Shown: positions 18,106 through 28,355, counted from the stretch's first letter. The stretch is 64,000 bases of DNA from Candidatus Nitrosocosmicus arcticus (GCF_007826885.1 NZ_ML675580.1:1-64000), one strand, 5' to 3'. Numbers and translations are program-made. Notes: generated by a model not told the origin, from the letters alone.

Positions 18106-18470
18106 TTACTTCCTCAAAATATTTAAATGAACATCACCATTATCATAAACTTGTCCGACTTTCAAAGAACTTGAATTACTATTATTTGATAGTGTATGTA
18201 AATTAGCCATAATATCAATAGGAACTGGAGGAATAGTCGGTAACAATTGAGTTATGTCGAATGGTACGTCATCAATTTCAGAGTCTTTACTCTTATATAG
18301 ATTTAATGTAAAGGTTCTCGAACCAATTTTATTACCTTTGGTTCAAAGTTTATATTATTATTTTCTTGTTCCTTTACAATGGATCGTATTTTGAGTCAAT
18401 ACAGGCAGCTAATCTTTGCATATCACCTCCAGAAATATTTTCACCCAATTGTAATAAGGTTTCAACGAAT
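18106..18470 (-). pseudogene. Decayed gene of unknown family, two frameshifts
   Basis: On the minus strand a protein-like track runs VETLLQLGENISGGDMQRLA, (shift near 18390) IVKEQENNNINFEPK, (shift near 18335) GSRTFTLNLYKSKDSEIDDV, then VPFDITQLLPTIPPVPIDIM, and SLKVGQVYDNGDVHLNILRK to a TAA at 18106-18108. The last open segment alone is about 80 codons without a start. The composition is clearly coding-like, but I do not recognise the family. Confidence 0.5.
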
Positions 18471-18975
18471 CATTGGTCTAATCTTATTATGATAAGTTAA
18501 CATATCAAATAAAATATAAATACTTGCGTTCGAATTTAAGGTATACCATTAATGACAAGGAACTTAAAAGAACTTGTTGAATATTATTAATCATTGTCAT
18601 TCTAGAAAATATTTTACTAATCCTTAAGGCATTTAGTTAACAATTCACAATTTCATTTCGATTTTTGCAATGCTTGTATTTCCTTCCCAGAATTTTTAAT
18701 CTATCCCCTCATTAAAAAAAATAACCCACTGTCAGCATACCGGTCTTGTTTTAGTAAGGTTAACTAAAAAAATAGTGATTGCAATAACGCAAAACTATTA
18801 TGAATTAAGGATACAAGTCCCTACTATCATAATTGCTCATCAAAACAAGACTGTGTTTGCAGCCAATTCGCTTAGCAAATTCATAGTTATTCTAATGGGA
18901 TTCACTATCCTTTTTATTCGATCCTGCTTAATTTTTTTCCTATGACTTAACAAATATAAAAAACATATCTTATCA
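18471..18975. other. Intergenic stretch
   Basis: AT-rich DNA with T- and A-tracts and no supported gene. Confidence 0.35.
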
Positions 18976-19179
18976 TCAAGACAAAAAAAGGGACTGTATA
19001 GCCTTTATGTTATCGGGATTTTTGTCAGTTAATATGTATTTAATACCTACAGGCTTATTATCATCACTAATATCAATAAATACCGAATCTCCAAGAGGGA
19101 TGGTACTGACTATTTTCTTGTCGGTTAGTTTAACATACAGTACACTATCGTCAGGATCATATTCAACAGTTCCATTCAA
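18976..19179 (-). CDS. DUF2283 family protein
   Basis: 67 residues. EYDPDDSVLYVKLTDKKIVS followed by VFIDISDDNKPVGIKYIL is the compact DUF2283 pattern, whose members are small, often plasmid- or toxin-antitoxin-associated proteins of unknown function. The start is a TTG with the strong Shine-Dalgarno AAAGGAGG 11 nt upstream. An ATG closer to that site is in another frame and closes after seven codons. Family length is normally 60-80 residues, so the gene looks complete. No partner gene is adjacent. Confidence 0.75.
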   Translation of the reverse strand: MNGTVEYDPDDSVLYVKLTDKKIVSTIPLGDSVFIDISDDNKPVGIKYILTDKNPDNIKAIQSLFLS

Positions 19180-19480
19180 AAGCCATAGATCCTCCTTTAA
19201 AATTTCTTATTGTTGTTAATATTTTCATTGTATTGATATAATTAGTAATATCATAATCAACTATTTAGGTTCTTTAACTATAGGTATCAAACCTCCAGAC
19301 ATATTAACCTGTAAAAGGCATTGCAGACCGTTAGATGGGCATTTATTGATCTAGAAGGAAATCAACATTATTCGGATACCGTATCAGATTACTCATCCAT
19401 TTTGCCGGTATGCCACTAGGTTAATCAAAAAAGTATATTATTAAATTTTCTCTCTAAACTGATGATAAGGATATAAGCCT
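19180..19480. other. Intergenic stretch with a short open fragment
   Basis: A 34-codon frame without a start (about 19317-19418, TVRWAFIDLEGNQHYSDTVS) looks coding-like and may be a relic. Nothing else is seen. Confidence 0.3.
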
Positions 19481-19786
19481 ATGAATCATATTATAACATT
19501 TATGGTCAAAGAATCAAACACTGAGGATGAAAATGAAATACTCAGAAAGGTAGAGGGCATAATACTAGATAAATTGTTGGCAGCAAAAAACGCTGGAACC
19601 CTGTCATTGAACTATCAGGAAATAACTGAGCAAATAAGTTCGGCACATCCTGAAGATATTGATACAGCTCTTGAAAACTTAATTGCACAAGCATTGATTC
19701 ATTCTCCTGATGGCGAAAATTACTATATCACAAATGACGGAATCAATGAACATAGCAAAAGGAAGTCGGAAGGAACATTGTTTTAG
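19481..19786 (+). CDS. Small hypothetical protein with a winged-helix-like region
   Basis: 101 residues. After an acidic helix, the stretch LDKLLAAKNAGTLSLNYQEI (about 30-49), then HPEDIDTALENLIAQALIHS and ENYYITNDGINEH, has the helix - helix - recognition helix - beta-hairpin spacing of winged-helix DNA-binding domains. This is inference from pattern; no named family is recognised. No membrane span. The gene stands alone with ATG at 19481. It may be a small regulator. Confidence 0.6.
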   Translation: MNHIITFMVKESNTEDENEILRKVEGIILDKLLAAKNAGTLSLNYQEITEQISSAHPEDIDTALENLIAQALIHSPDGENYYITNDGINEHSKRKSEGTLF

Positions 19787-20711
19787 TTACTATAGGATAT
19801 ATCACGGTGTAGAAAAATGTTATATGGTGAATTCTAAATATCTATTTCTATCTTCCGAATCAATCTAAAGGGTTAGAACAATCATATAAAACAGATGAAA
19901 GCAGTGGACAGTAATACATCAAAGAAACAATTAAAACACCATGTTCTTCCAAATTTAAAATAAGAACGTAATAAAGTAAAATATTTTATATCCAATATCT
20001 AAAGCTCATTTAGTTAAATTTGATCAATAACTCAAGGAAAAATACAAGAAGGCTTTACCAAAACTTAGGTCATGTTTATAGTAATGGCATCCCACCATCG
20101 ACTTAAATTTATTTGCAGGATAATTACCTGAAGAATTGCTCAAATATAATGATGATGCTCCTAGATATGGTCTCGGTCCAAAAGGCTGTAGATTTATGAA
20201 CCATTCCGGTAAGGTAACTGAGTTGGTGGTAGGTATAAATTTACTATCTATTAACCAATTTTGAGCATCATCTATTTAACCTATTCCACCTATTAGTTCT
20301 TGCAGATCAGACTAGCACAAAGAATGCAATGCATATATCTAGAAATGGGGATCTAGTTCCATGTATCCCAGTACGTTTTTGTCACTAATTTCCTCATTTC
20401 TAGTTTAATTAATACTTACTACTCATCCTTTCTTTTTTTTATCATCATGTATATACCTGCCTACCAAATCATCACGATCCTCTCATTGTTGAACAGAGGA
20501 TTTTGGATAGAAATCGGTCATTAATTTTGAAATAACGAATAAAATACATTGATTGTAAATTTTAGGATTATGACATTGACAGTAAAAATTAATTTTATTA
20601 ATCCTTTTTCTAATAAAGCAAATCGCTTAACCGCTCTTGAGTATTGTGGGTGGGAAACGAAAGTACATAAATGATAATAGCACTCGATTATTTATAAATT
20701 ATCTAATTCTC
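19787..20711. other. Gene-poor stretch with one coding-like relic
   Basis: A start-less frame at 20127-20264 reads PEELLKYNDDAPRYGLGPKG then CRFMNHSGKVTELVVG and stops at TGA. It looks like the C-terminal part of a lost enzyme but the family is not recognised. The remainder shows no gene. Confidence 0.3.
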
Positions 20712-21176
20712 CTATTTTTGAGCGAAACAGAAATTAAGTAAGTCTAATATCTTCTCTTTAACAAGTTCAGTAGTAATCTCCTCTAAGGTAAATGTTCCCT
20801 CCCGACCAGCTGAACCCTCCTCTTGCATCATCTTTTGCATGTAGAGGGTTACCTTATTCGGCTCCTCCATAAAGAAGGTTAAAGATGGATGTTTGTCCTG
20901 TGATGATGAAATATCAGTAGAGGGGTAGATATCAAGCTTGATCTCAGTCACGAATCTTCCTTGTATCTTGTCTATGATATCACATTTGATATCATGTAAA
21001 ATTAACTTGTTCTTAATCTCCTTGAATACGGGAAAAATAACTGTATGAACTTTTTTGGAAAAACCCTCAGTAAATTCGTCGAGATTTTCTGGATTTTCCA
21101 CTCCTGAATTTTGGTTTACTCTAGTTAAAGCGACATAATTATCGATAACTTTATCAATTTTATCATCTATGTTCAT
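20712..21176 (-). CDS. Conserved-looking hypothetical protein
   Basis: 154 residues, not recognised. It begins with a polar helix (MNIDDKIDKVIDNYVALTRV). A mixed alpha/beta middle (KCDIIDKIQGRFVTEIKLDI, LTFFMEEPNKVTLYMQKM) and a C-terminal amphipathic helix ending LLNFCFAQK follow. No signal peptide or membrane span. Coding composition and a single ATG at 21176 support a real gene. It is isolated between two long non-coding stretches. Confidence 0.6.
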   Translation of the reverse strand: MNIDDKIDKVIDNYVALTRVNQNSGVENPENLDEFTEGFSKKVHTVIFPVFKEIKNKLILHDIKCDIIDKIQGRFVTEIKLDIYPSTDISSSQDKHPSLTFFMEEPNKVTLYMQKMMQEEGSAGREGTFTLEEITTELVKEKILDLLNFCFAQK

Positions 21177-22236
21177 TTTTATCCGATATTCTTCTTGGAT
21201 ATGATTATCGCCATATATAAGTTTGAAAGAAAGATTTTAACAATTGATTTTATGATTTTTCCAAGCGTGCCTTTATGCCTTACCAAAGGAACAATAACGA
21301 TCATCCAATGAAATCGAATATTGTGATTATTTTCCCAATTCGCAAAAGGCGTTGATCCCTTTAGCTAAAATGATGATTGAATTTATTATTGCTATTTTAT
21401 AAATCATTTTGGGGAGATAGGATTTGAAAATACAAATGAGTTGCGGTTATATCTTAGAAGCAAAGACCAACCTCAAGCACGTTATATTAAGTCTGAAAGT
21501 TAATTTATTTGCTTACATTAGCGTCCTCATTTAGAGAGGGTATGCATATAGGAGATCGTTCTTCATTTTAACTCTTTGTACAGTTAACAACTTATTTCAA
21601 GAACGGGAATATCATGGGGGTGAACTCAAGTTTTCCAAATGCACAAAAGATAATAGAGATAAGATTTCTCCCCCACGTCTACTGGAAATTCATTCGAAAT
21701 ATTGAATCAAAAGTTTAGACTTTCTATCTATAATCAAATATTTTTCCGTCCGTTCCATTAATAGTGAGATTGTGAAAGCATTGAAACAACCCACTGAGAG
21801 AGAAACACTAGAAGACTTGTAAAGTTACTTGTTTAAAATGGATTCAACCGATGAGAATTGAAATCTAATAACTCCAATTCTTCAGCCTCAGTACCTTCGA
21901 AATCTGGATTCCAGAATTTTTTACTATAATTAGGACTATAGCAAATTTCGCATTTTTATATATTACTGCCCTTCCTTAATTTTGCTTAATAAATTTATTA
22001 ATCTCGATTATTAAACTAGTGATTAATTCTTTTATGCCCTTTGATCCCCTGAAGTTTCCCAGTTTATAAAAATGACGAAATCTATCCAGGAGGCGATCAA
22101 ATACAATTGTTTCAAAATAATGATATAGCCCCCTTCACCAATGTTAATTGACGAGTCCAAAATTTTGTTTAGCGCATGTCCTTTTTATTTTCGTCTTATT
22201 AGGACAAAGCATAATGAGAGGGTTACACCATCGAGA
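21177..22236. other. Gene-poor stretch, about 1 kb
   Basis: No complete gene. A start-less 38-codon frame ending at 21822 (LSIIKYFSVRSINSEIVKAL) resembles the helical tail of a regulator and may be a relic. A 36-codon TTG frame near 21424 has a GGGGAGA run ahead of it but no convincing protein. Confidence 0.3.
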
Positions 22237-22497
22237 TCAATTTTTATCTAGATCCTCTATCACGATCATAGACAAAGCGGAGCGAACTTCGTCCAATTTC
22301 TTGATTTTCCAAGTAATAATTTCTTTTAGTGTTTCCATATTGTTGGAAGAAATTCTTACAATAATATCATAAACCCCAAACACTCTATATACATCAACTA
22401 CTTCTGGAACTTTTCTTATTTTCTCCATAATTTCATTCTCCGATCCTAGCTCGCAGTTTATTAGTACATAGGCAAATGGCACACATATTAGAATCAT
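22237..22497 (-). CDS. Stand-alone Lrp/AsnC ligand-binding (RAM) domain protein
   Basis: 86 residues. FAYVLINCELGSENEIMEKI, then VPEVVDVYRVFGVYDIIVRI and LDEVRSALSMIVIED, is a complete alpha-beta RAM/AsnC_trans_reg domain without the helix-turn-helix. Such free-standing RAM proteins are common in archaea and may form ring oligomers that bind amino acids and modulate full-length Lrp proteins. The ATG at 22497 adds MILIC before the first strand; a GTG at codon 6 (MPFAYV...) is an equally good start. Confidence 0.85.
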   Translation of the reverse strand: MILICVPFAYVLINCELGSENEIMEKIRKVPEVVDVYRVFGVYDIIVRISSNNMETLKEIITWKIKKLDEVRSALSMIVIEDLDKN

Positions 22498-22864
22498 GCA
22501 AAAATAAAAAACGTTTCTGCCTTCTCAACTGCTAAATTCATCCAAAAACTTGAGCACAAATATGTAACGAACTGATTATGTTTGAGGTTTAACCTTCTAT
22601 CAAGAATTCGACCAGCTGAGTGCGACATTTGAAGGAGGATAGAAAATACCGTCAGGATTTGATCAAATGCCTGGTAATCAAGCAAATATTTGTGAAAGAT
22701 AGGATAATTATTTCTTAGGAAGTATGTAATCTAGGGTAGGAATTATGATATTTCTATGGGTGTATTATTACTATTATTATTGATTAAAAGTTGAGACCCA
22801 ACCTATGCAAGAGATATAATTGGAATAATTTGAGGCATAAATGGGTTTTAATGAAAATAAAAAA
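22498..22864. other. Intergenic stretch
   Basis: One minus-strand frame of 63 codons (22494-22685) overlaps the RAM gene start and has no recognisable pattern. Otherwise no gene is seen. Confidence 0.3.
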
Positions 22865-23434
22865 TTAGATAGCCCTTGGTTTTCTTTGTTCCCCAGTTAC
22901 CCCCGCTGAAATTATTTGTATGCTTGTTATCAACAGGGCTATTCCGATTAATATGCCGGCTAAAACTAGACCTATTCCAGGGTAAACGAGTACGGCTATT
23001 GCAAAAATAATTGAAAGTGCTCCCACTCCTATACCAAAATTTTTTGACCATCCTCTACCTTCCTTATCTCTTATTCCATGAATTATTCTAGAAATTCCAT
23101 CTACCAGCAAAGCAATACCCAACAGTAGTACTACAAACACACTTGCCTCGACAGGATATACCAGTGCGATCAAAGAAACAATTATAACAATTATTCCCAA
23201 ACCGATGCTTATAAATCGAGATTTACCAGAAAGCACGATACCACTGACTATTTTTTCGACGCCTGCAAATAATAATAAGAAGGCAAGAAAGACTATAATA
23301 GAGATTGAGCCTATAATAGGATTAATCAATACGATTATAGATAATATTAGAATAATAAGCCCAAGTCCTATTTGAGCCATCCTAACCCAGTTAGGCGATT
23401 TCTCAATGCTCAGTATGTTCACCCTCAAAATCAA
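22865..23434 (-). CDS. HdeD/DUF308-like six-span membrane protein
   Basis: 189 residues with six hydrophobic segments grouped as three hairpins, including the repeated family signature LFAGVEKIVSGIVL and LLVDGISRIIHGIRD. This matches the HdeD/DUF308 family. Bacterial HdeD is linked to acid resistance, but most family members are uncharacterised. The first codon is TTG 23434; GTG 23419 (MNILSIEKSPNW) is an alternative with a GAGGG run just ahead. It is in the same orientation as, but 366 bp from, the membrane protein at 23801. Confidence 0.8.
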   Translation of the reverse strand: MILRVNILSIEKSPNWVRMAQIGLGLIILILSIIVLINPIIGSISIIVFLAFLLLFAGVEKIVSGIVLSGKSRFISIGLGIIVIIVSLIALVYPVEASVFVVLLLGIALLVDGISRIIHGIRDKEGRGWSKNFGIGVGALSIIFAIAVLVYPGIGLVLAGILIGIALLITSIQIISAGVTGEQRKPRAI

Positions 23435-23800
23435 TCTTCATAGTAAATTCTGTAACAGCATTACGATAAAAACATTTTTTACTTTGAAATACATCTTCCC
23501 TAAATGGAAAGCATTTCATATTTATCACATTATTTAATTATACACGTCATATTTAATTTTTTAAAGGTAGATCTTGATTATACGGGCTAATAATTGCAAA
23601 ATCTATCATTAGCCAGAGTTGGTCATCGAATTGGATTAATCATTTTGGGGGTACATCAAAAGCGAAATCCCAGTCCCTTTGTTTCAAAAAATACCTTGCA
23701 TACCAACCCATTCTGTAAATCCATGAAGCCGCTTACACGATCCTTATTTAAGTAAAGAAAATGAAAATGTATATTCTTTGGCAAGAATATCCTGATAAAC
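23435..23800. other. Intergenic stretch
   Basis: No gene recognised between two membrane-protein genes on the minus strand. Confidence 0.35.
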
Positions 23801-24181
23801 TCATTTTGCGTTTGACTCACCTTGTTTTGAAAATTTCAAGCGAATGATAAGGCCAAGTAAAATTATAAAAACAATTTGAAGAACTTCGATAATTACTGCC
23901 ATTTCACCTATTCGACCGCCTCTTCCGGTAATTGGATTATCAGGTAATCTAGTTATAGCCCAGATCAGTACGAATGCTGCGGTTCCAAAAATACCCATAA
24001 AGTCCCATATTTTACCCCAACGGCGAACGGTAGGAACAATCCAGAAGACCTGAGCCAAGCCACCTATCAGAAAAAGGATTGTAGAATTGGTATTATTTGA
24101 AGGCAACATGTTTAGGTGAAAGATCCCAGCTAAACCTGTACAGATCGCTGCTGCTATCGAAAGGATAGTAATCAACTTCAT
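23801..24181 (-). CDS. Four-span membrane protein of unknown function
   Basis: 126 residues with four hydrophobic segments (about 3-23, 34-51, 61-80 and 95-113). The first resembles an uncleaved signal anchor (ITILSIAAAICTGLAGIFHL). The loop RRWGKIWDFMG and the stretch LPDNPITGRGGRIGE look like conserved cytosolic or lumenal contacts. No named family is recognised. It has a short Lys-rich C-terminal tail and a good ATG at 24181. It is divergent from the exported protein gene at 24384. Confidence 0.7.
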   Translation of the reverse strand: MKLITILSIAAAICTGLAGIFHLNMLPSNNTNSTILFLIGGLAQVFWIVPTVRRWGKIWDFMGIFGTAAFVLIWAITRLPDNPITGRGGRIGEMAVIIEVLQIVFIILLGLIIRLKFSKQGESNAK

Positions 24182-24383
24182 ATACTATTAAATCAAAAAT
24201 CATAATAAAAATGTACAATATCAACAAGATTTCTTTTAAATTAATAAGGTATAGTTGATAAAAGGTAATCCATAGTAGATTTGATTAAGACGATGTTAAG
24301 TCCTGAGTTTATATCAACCCAGAAATAAACGCTCAATACGTCTTCAAGAAATTCTTTTATAGGACAACAAAGACAATTTGACG

Positions 24384-24971
24384 ATGAAACAAACTATCAC
24401 ATATAATAAATCCATTTTGGCTATTGTAATTGCTATGAGTATTGTTATTACTCTGTTATCATCTGGAGTGGCTCATGGTCAAAATAGTAATTTATCTCAG
24501 AATGAACCCTTAAAGTCAATCGCCAATGAAACAGGCGGAAGTAACGATTCCATAATTATTAGTATTCCAGTTGAAAAAGGCTACGTTAATGGAAATATAT
24601 CATATTTTATAAGTACGGATGCATCTCAAGAAATGATCGTTTCTTCAATTACGAATACGACCAAATTTGACGTTAATTATGCACCAACTCTCAGCAATAC
24701 ACCCGAACTTTCCCGTCAACAGGGTTTTGTGTTTACGAATGGACTATTAGGGAACGGTACTTTTGAACATCAACTTCCAGTTGCATCAGCAGCATCCGGA
24801 GATGAGGGATATAGTCCTTTATTTCAAATAAATTATGTGAAATGGAATAATGAATCTCAGCCAAGAATCTTAAAATCTACAGCTGATATAATGGATGCAC
24901 AGTCACAGGGTGAACTCACGGTAGAAAAATCAAATGTAGTAATTAATAGTCCAGCTGTAATGATTAAATGA
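24384..24971 (+). CDS. Exported DUF7482-like protein
   Basis: 195 residues. I use ATG 24384 (MKQTITYNKS); an in-frame TTG two codons earlier adds nothing. A signal peptide (hydrophobic about 10-30, ending AHGQ) is followed by a single domain: VEKGYVNGNISYFISTDAS, then FVFTNGLLGNGTFEHQLPVA, DEGYSPLFQINYVKWNNESQ, PRILKSTADIMDAQSQGELT and a final VVINSPAV. These blocks match the archaeal DUF7482 pattern. Function unknown; family members are extracellular and often encoded near copper or redox proteins. Confidence 0.75.
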   Translation: MKQTITYNKSILAIVIAMSIVITLLSSGVAHGQNSNLSQNEPLKSIANETGGSNDSIIISIPVEKGYVNGNISYFISTDASQEMIVSSITNTTKFDVNYAPTLSNTPELSRQQGFVFTNGLLGNGTFEHQLPVASAASGDEGYSPLFQINYVKWNNESQPRILKSTADIMDAQSQGELTVEKSNVVINSPAVMIK

Positions 24972-25256
24972 TTCCCTAATTCTTTTATTTTGATAGAGTT
25001 TATTTTTGTCTTATAAATCAATAAACAAATCATTGTCGGTTTAAATTCCACCTAAATTGTTTTCCTTGGAACTCATATCCTTCGCATAAGTTGGAACACT
25101 TGTAGGACAGCTTGAATAATTTCGCAAATGTTATTCTCATATTAGCAACACAAACTACAATAAATCGCCAAATTTGTGGGAAAATTTTTGAAGGTTATGA
25201 ATTGAGTTGATTTTAATCTTGAAGAGGTAAATTCCTTTAAAAGTTTAATAGACCTT

Positions 25257-27455
25257 TTGAATATCCAAAGAAAAAGAGAATCATTGCAGCCCTTGTATTT
25301 TTTTGTGGCATTGTTATTTGCAATAACAATTGCAAACCTCGCAATAATTCTTGCGGATTCAGATGGTAAAATAATTTATTCTAGCTGGATGTTGATTATT
25401 AGTTCATCCATCGCTGCCGGATTGTCATTGCTAACGCTAATAAAGGACAGGTCTAGCATTAAAAAAGACAAGACGGCAATTCATCTAACCATTGGGCTCG
25501 TATTTTGGTGCATTGCAAACATAATTTGGGGGTATTACGAATTAATCCTTGATATAGTATCCCCAGTACCTTCACTTGCGGATTTGTTTTTGTTGTCTGC
25601 TTATGGGTTTTTGATCTATAGATTATTGGTAACTTACAAAAACCTTGGAGAAATAAAGAACAAGAAAATAATCTATCTTGTGTCTATTGGAACAGGGCTC
25701 TTTTTAATTTACATTTTAAATTTGATGCTTAGCCTTACGGTAATTTCTAATTTTAGGGGCTTTATGCTATTTATAGTCACTATTGCTTATCCAGTTTTGA
25801 ATTCTATCCTGACTGTTTTGGCCCTGACCATTATTCTCAATCTTAAAAATGAAAAGCATCTATCTATTCCATGGATATGCGAGCTAGTTGGCCTATTAGC
25901 CATAGTTATCGGAGACAGTTGGTTCGCGATTATAGTATTGACGGCGTTCATAGAACAGATTTGGATTTCTGCTATATTGCTCTCTGCCCACTATTTATTA
26001 ATTGCCGGAGGCCTAGTATGGTACCTTCGCTATTACAGTACCTGGAATTTGAGGATACCGGACACTACAGCTATGAATAAGATTAAAGGAATATTTTCAC
26101 CTAAGGTCCTCCTTTTTTTCATCATACCGTCAGCCTTTTTTGTTCTCATTATTTTGTATTTGCCAATAAATTTTGTATCAGTCGCAAATCAAGCAGGAGT
26201 ATCATGGATATATCCAACATTTCATGAACCCCTTCCTTCGAATAATAATTACCCCGAGTTTATAGTTGGGGCCATCATTCCACAATCTGGTTCTTTGTCT
26301 TCCATAGGTAAACCTGTTCATGCTTCCTTGGAAAAGGCCGAAAGCGACGTTAATAGATATTTAGACTACCATAACTCATCATCTAGAGTCAAATTAATAG
26401 TAGCAGACTCAAAGACTAGCCCACAAGAATCTCTGGCGGCCATTAAGAAGTTACACTCATTAGGAGCAAGGGTGATTGTGGGCCCAGCCACTAGCACGGC
26501 TGTTTCTGCTGTCCTTGATTTCGCAAATGAAAAAAATATCACACTATTGAGCTATGCTAGCACTTCGCCTAAGCTTTCGATTAGTGGAGATAATCTTTTT
26601 AGATTAGTACCGGACGATAAAAGCCAAGGCAAAGTTATTGCTGAGAAGATGATAGATGACGGTATCAAAGTTATTGTTCCTTTCTGGAGAGGTGATATTT
26701 ACGGAAAGGAGTTGGCTAATGCTACCAAATATTATTTCGAAATACTTGGAGGCAAGGTAGAGAAAGGTGTTAATTACGAACCGCATACCGGAAAATTTGC
26801 TACTAGTTTGCACAGGATTAACTTTATCATGTGGAATCAAGAACTCAAAAAGCTGGATACAATGGTATCTGATGCAATAACAAAGTACGGTAAGGAATCC
26901 GTTGGCGTATACGTCATTTCTTATGATGAAATTACACCGATTTTGATTCAGGCCCAATTATTTGATAATCTTGGAAAAGTAAGATGGTATGGAAGTGATA
27001 GTATCGCAGAGAACCACCATCTCATTAAAAATATAGAATCAGCTAATTTCGCCATTAAGACAGGATTCACAAATCCGTTATTTTCCGTAAGTATGGATAA
27101 TCAATCAGGACATGAGATTGATGGAGAATCGAGTAAAGATGGAGGGGGAGATGGAGAACACGATAGTGCTATGGCATATCCAGCCGTTGCATATGACTCC
27201 TTCTGGATTGTCTCAAAAAGTATGGATAAAAATTCTACCATTAATAGGAATAATGGTGATTTTAACAGTAAAGACTTTAACGAAATATTAGTAGAAACTG
27301 CCGAATCATATAACGGGATTACTGGTAAAATAGATCTAAACGTGGCCGGTGATCGAATAAGCGAAAATTATGACTTTTGGTATGTTACCGAGGGCGATTT
27401 GGCGGATGAATACAAATGGGAAGCAGGATTTGAAGAAATTGATTCTAATCACTGA
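25257..27455 (+). CDS. 7TM domain fused to a periplasmic binding protein (Peripla_BP_6-like)
   Basis: 732 residues. About 1-275 holds seven or eight membrane spans including FWCIANIIWGYYELILDIVS and PVPSLADLFLLSAYGF, a pattern known from the N-terminal membrane-sensor part of some kinases and GGDEF proteins. A further span lies at about 283-306. Residues about 327-725 form a type-I periplasmic-binding fold of the branched-chain amino-acid/amide kind: FIVGAIIPQSGSLSSIGKPV, ARVIVGPATSTAVSAVLDFA, FRLVPDDKSQGKVIAEKM and VRWYGSDSIAEN. No kinase, cyclase or methyl-accepting part follows, so the binding domain is the C terminus and must face outside. It starts at TTG 25257. It may be a membrane-tethered receptor whose 7TM part contacts a separate signalling or transport protein. 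Confidence 0.85.
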   Translation: MNIQRKRESLQPLYFFVALLFAITIANLAIILADSDGKIIYSSWMLIISSSIAAGLSLLTLIKDRSSIKKDKTAIHLTIGLVFWCIANIIWGYYELILDIVSPVPSLADLFLLSAYGFLIYRLLVTYKNLGEIKNKKIIYLVSIGTGLFLIYILNLMLSLTVISNFRGFMLFIVTIAYPVLNSILTVLALTIILNLKNEKHLSIPWICELVGLLAIVIGDSWFAIIVLTAFIEQIWISAILLSAHYLLIAGGLVWYLRYYSTWNLRIPDTTAMNKIKGIFSPKVLLFFIIPSAFFVLIILYLPINFVSVANQAGVSWIYPTFHEPLPSNNNYPEFIVGAIIPQSGSLSSIGKPVHASLEKAESDVNRYLDYHNSSSRVKLIVADSKTSPQESLAAIKKLHSLGARVIVGPATSTAVSAVLDFANEKNITLLSYASTSPKLSISGDNLFRLVPDDKSQGKVIAEKMIDDGIKVIVPFWRGDIYGKELANATKYYFEILGGKVEKGVNYEPHTGKFATSLHRINFIMWNQELKKLDTMVSDAITKYGKESVGVYVISYDEITPILIQAQLFDNLGKVRWYGSDSIAENHHLIKNIESANFAIKTGFTNPLFSVSMDNQSGHEIDGESSKDGGGDGEHDSAMAYPAVAYDSFWIVSKSMDKNSTINRNNGDFNSKDFNEILVETAESYNGITGKIDLNVAGDRISENYDFWYVTEGDLADEYKWEAGFEEIDSNH

Positions 27456-27598
27456 CCAGAGTTATGAAAGTGCAAGAAAGAAATGCCATTAAATCGTAAA
27501 ATATCTTAAATATCAAATTTTAATTAGTCCATTCTTTTTTAAAGTGAGGTAGCTTGTTACAGCGTTCTTATATATTTGAATCTTGTATACTATCAGTT

Positions 27599-27772
27599 AT
27601 GATGTCAAATATTATGAAATGCAAATGCGGTACTAGAGACATTATAAAACCAAAAAGTAATGAGACGGTAGAACATTTTATGTTTGGTAAGAGGTGTCCA
27701 AGATGCGGAACTGTAGGCGCATGGAGACAATTATCTCAAGACGAATATATGTGGGAAAAAGCCAAAGGTTAG
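27599..27772 (+). CDS. Small zinc-ribbon protein
   Basis: 57 residues from ATG 27599. A TTG 45 bp upstream would add an unrelated hydrophobic tail, and ATG 27614 is also possible. Two cysteine pairs, CKC near the start and CPRCG in the middle, form a probable zinc ribbon: KCKCGTRDI and GKRCPRCGTVGAWRQLSQDE. Similar mini-proteins are widespread in Nitrososphaeria and probably bind nucleic acid or act as protein adaptors. It is a single gene after the 7TM fusion. Confidence 0.7.
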   Translation: MMSNIMKCKCGTRDIIKPKSNETVEHFMFGKRCPRCGTVGAWRQLSQDEYMWEKAKG

Positions 27773-27907
27773 GATCAACATTCTCCATAATAACTACATC
27801 AACTATTACAACGGCATCGAGTTTATTTATTAGGGTAATTTAATTGATAACCGGAAATCTGCTTGCTAAATTATTTTGAAAAAATAAGCACACGGATTAG
27901 GAAATCA

Positions 27908-28108
27908 TTAATTTTTATACGAGTGATTCTTTCGTATGTGATCTTTTAGTTTGTCCATATCTGAGAACTTGCTTCCACAATTAGAGCAGTCATAAGACTG
28001 GTTATCAGAGTGAAACAGTAGTTGGTGGTGCATCGAATCTTCAATTTTTCTAAATCTTCTTCCGCAAACATCACATCCATACTTCTTAAACAATGACAAA
28101 AAATCCAT
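27908..28108 (-). CDS. Two-finger C2H2 zinc-finger protein
   Basis: 66 residues with two classical fingers: C-x2-C with His residues in CDVCGRRFRKIEDSMHHQLL, and CSNCGSKFSDMDKLKDHIRK followed by NH. Archaeal C2H2 proteins of this size bind DNA or RNA, and some act as transcription regulators. ATG at 28108. No operon partner. Its position opposite the zinc-ribbon gene, with converging ends, gives no functional link. Confidence 0.85.
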   Translation of the reverse strand: MDFLSLFKKYGCDVCGRRFRKIEDSMHHQLLFHSDNQSYDCSNCGSKFSDMDKLKDHIRKNHSYKN

Positions 28109-28355
28109 AGATTATCTTAAAGCTTGCTAGTTAAATATATAATAATTCCATTTCCATTACAATTTAAGAGATATTGTATTCACCGGCAATTATTATAATA
28201 CAATGATTGTAGTTTTTTAGAAGTTAGGTCTGATTTCATCAGAATTGCAGTGTTAGTTTATTTTTAAGACGACAAATTTAGCAGCAAAGTAGTAAAACCA
28301 AGGTATCATAAAAATTGAGGATTAAGTGAGTTAGTTAGTAATATTAAGTGTTGAT

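Noticed and set aside
22494-22685. 63-codon minus-strand open frame
   Set aside because: No recognisable pattern, no start signal, overlaps the RAM-domain gene start; treated as chance.
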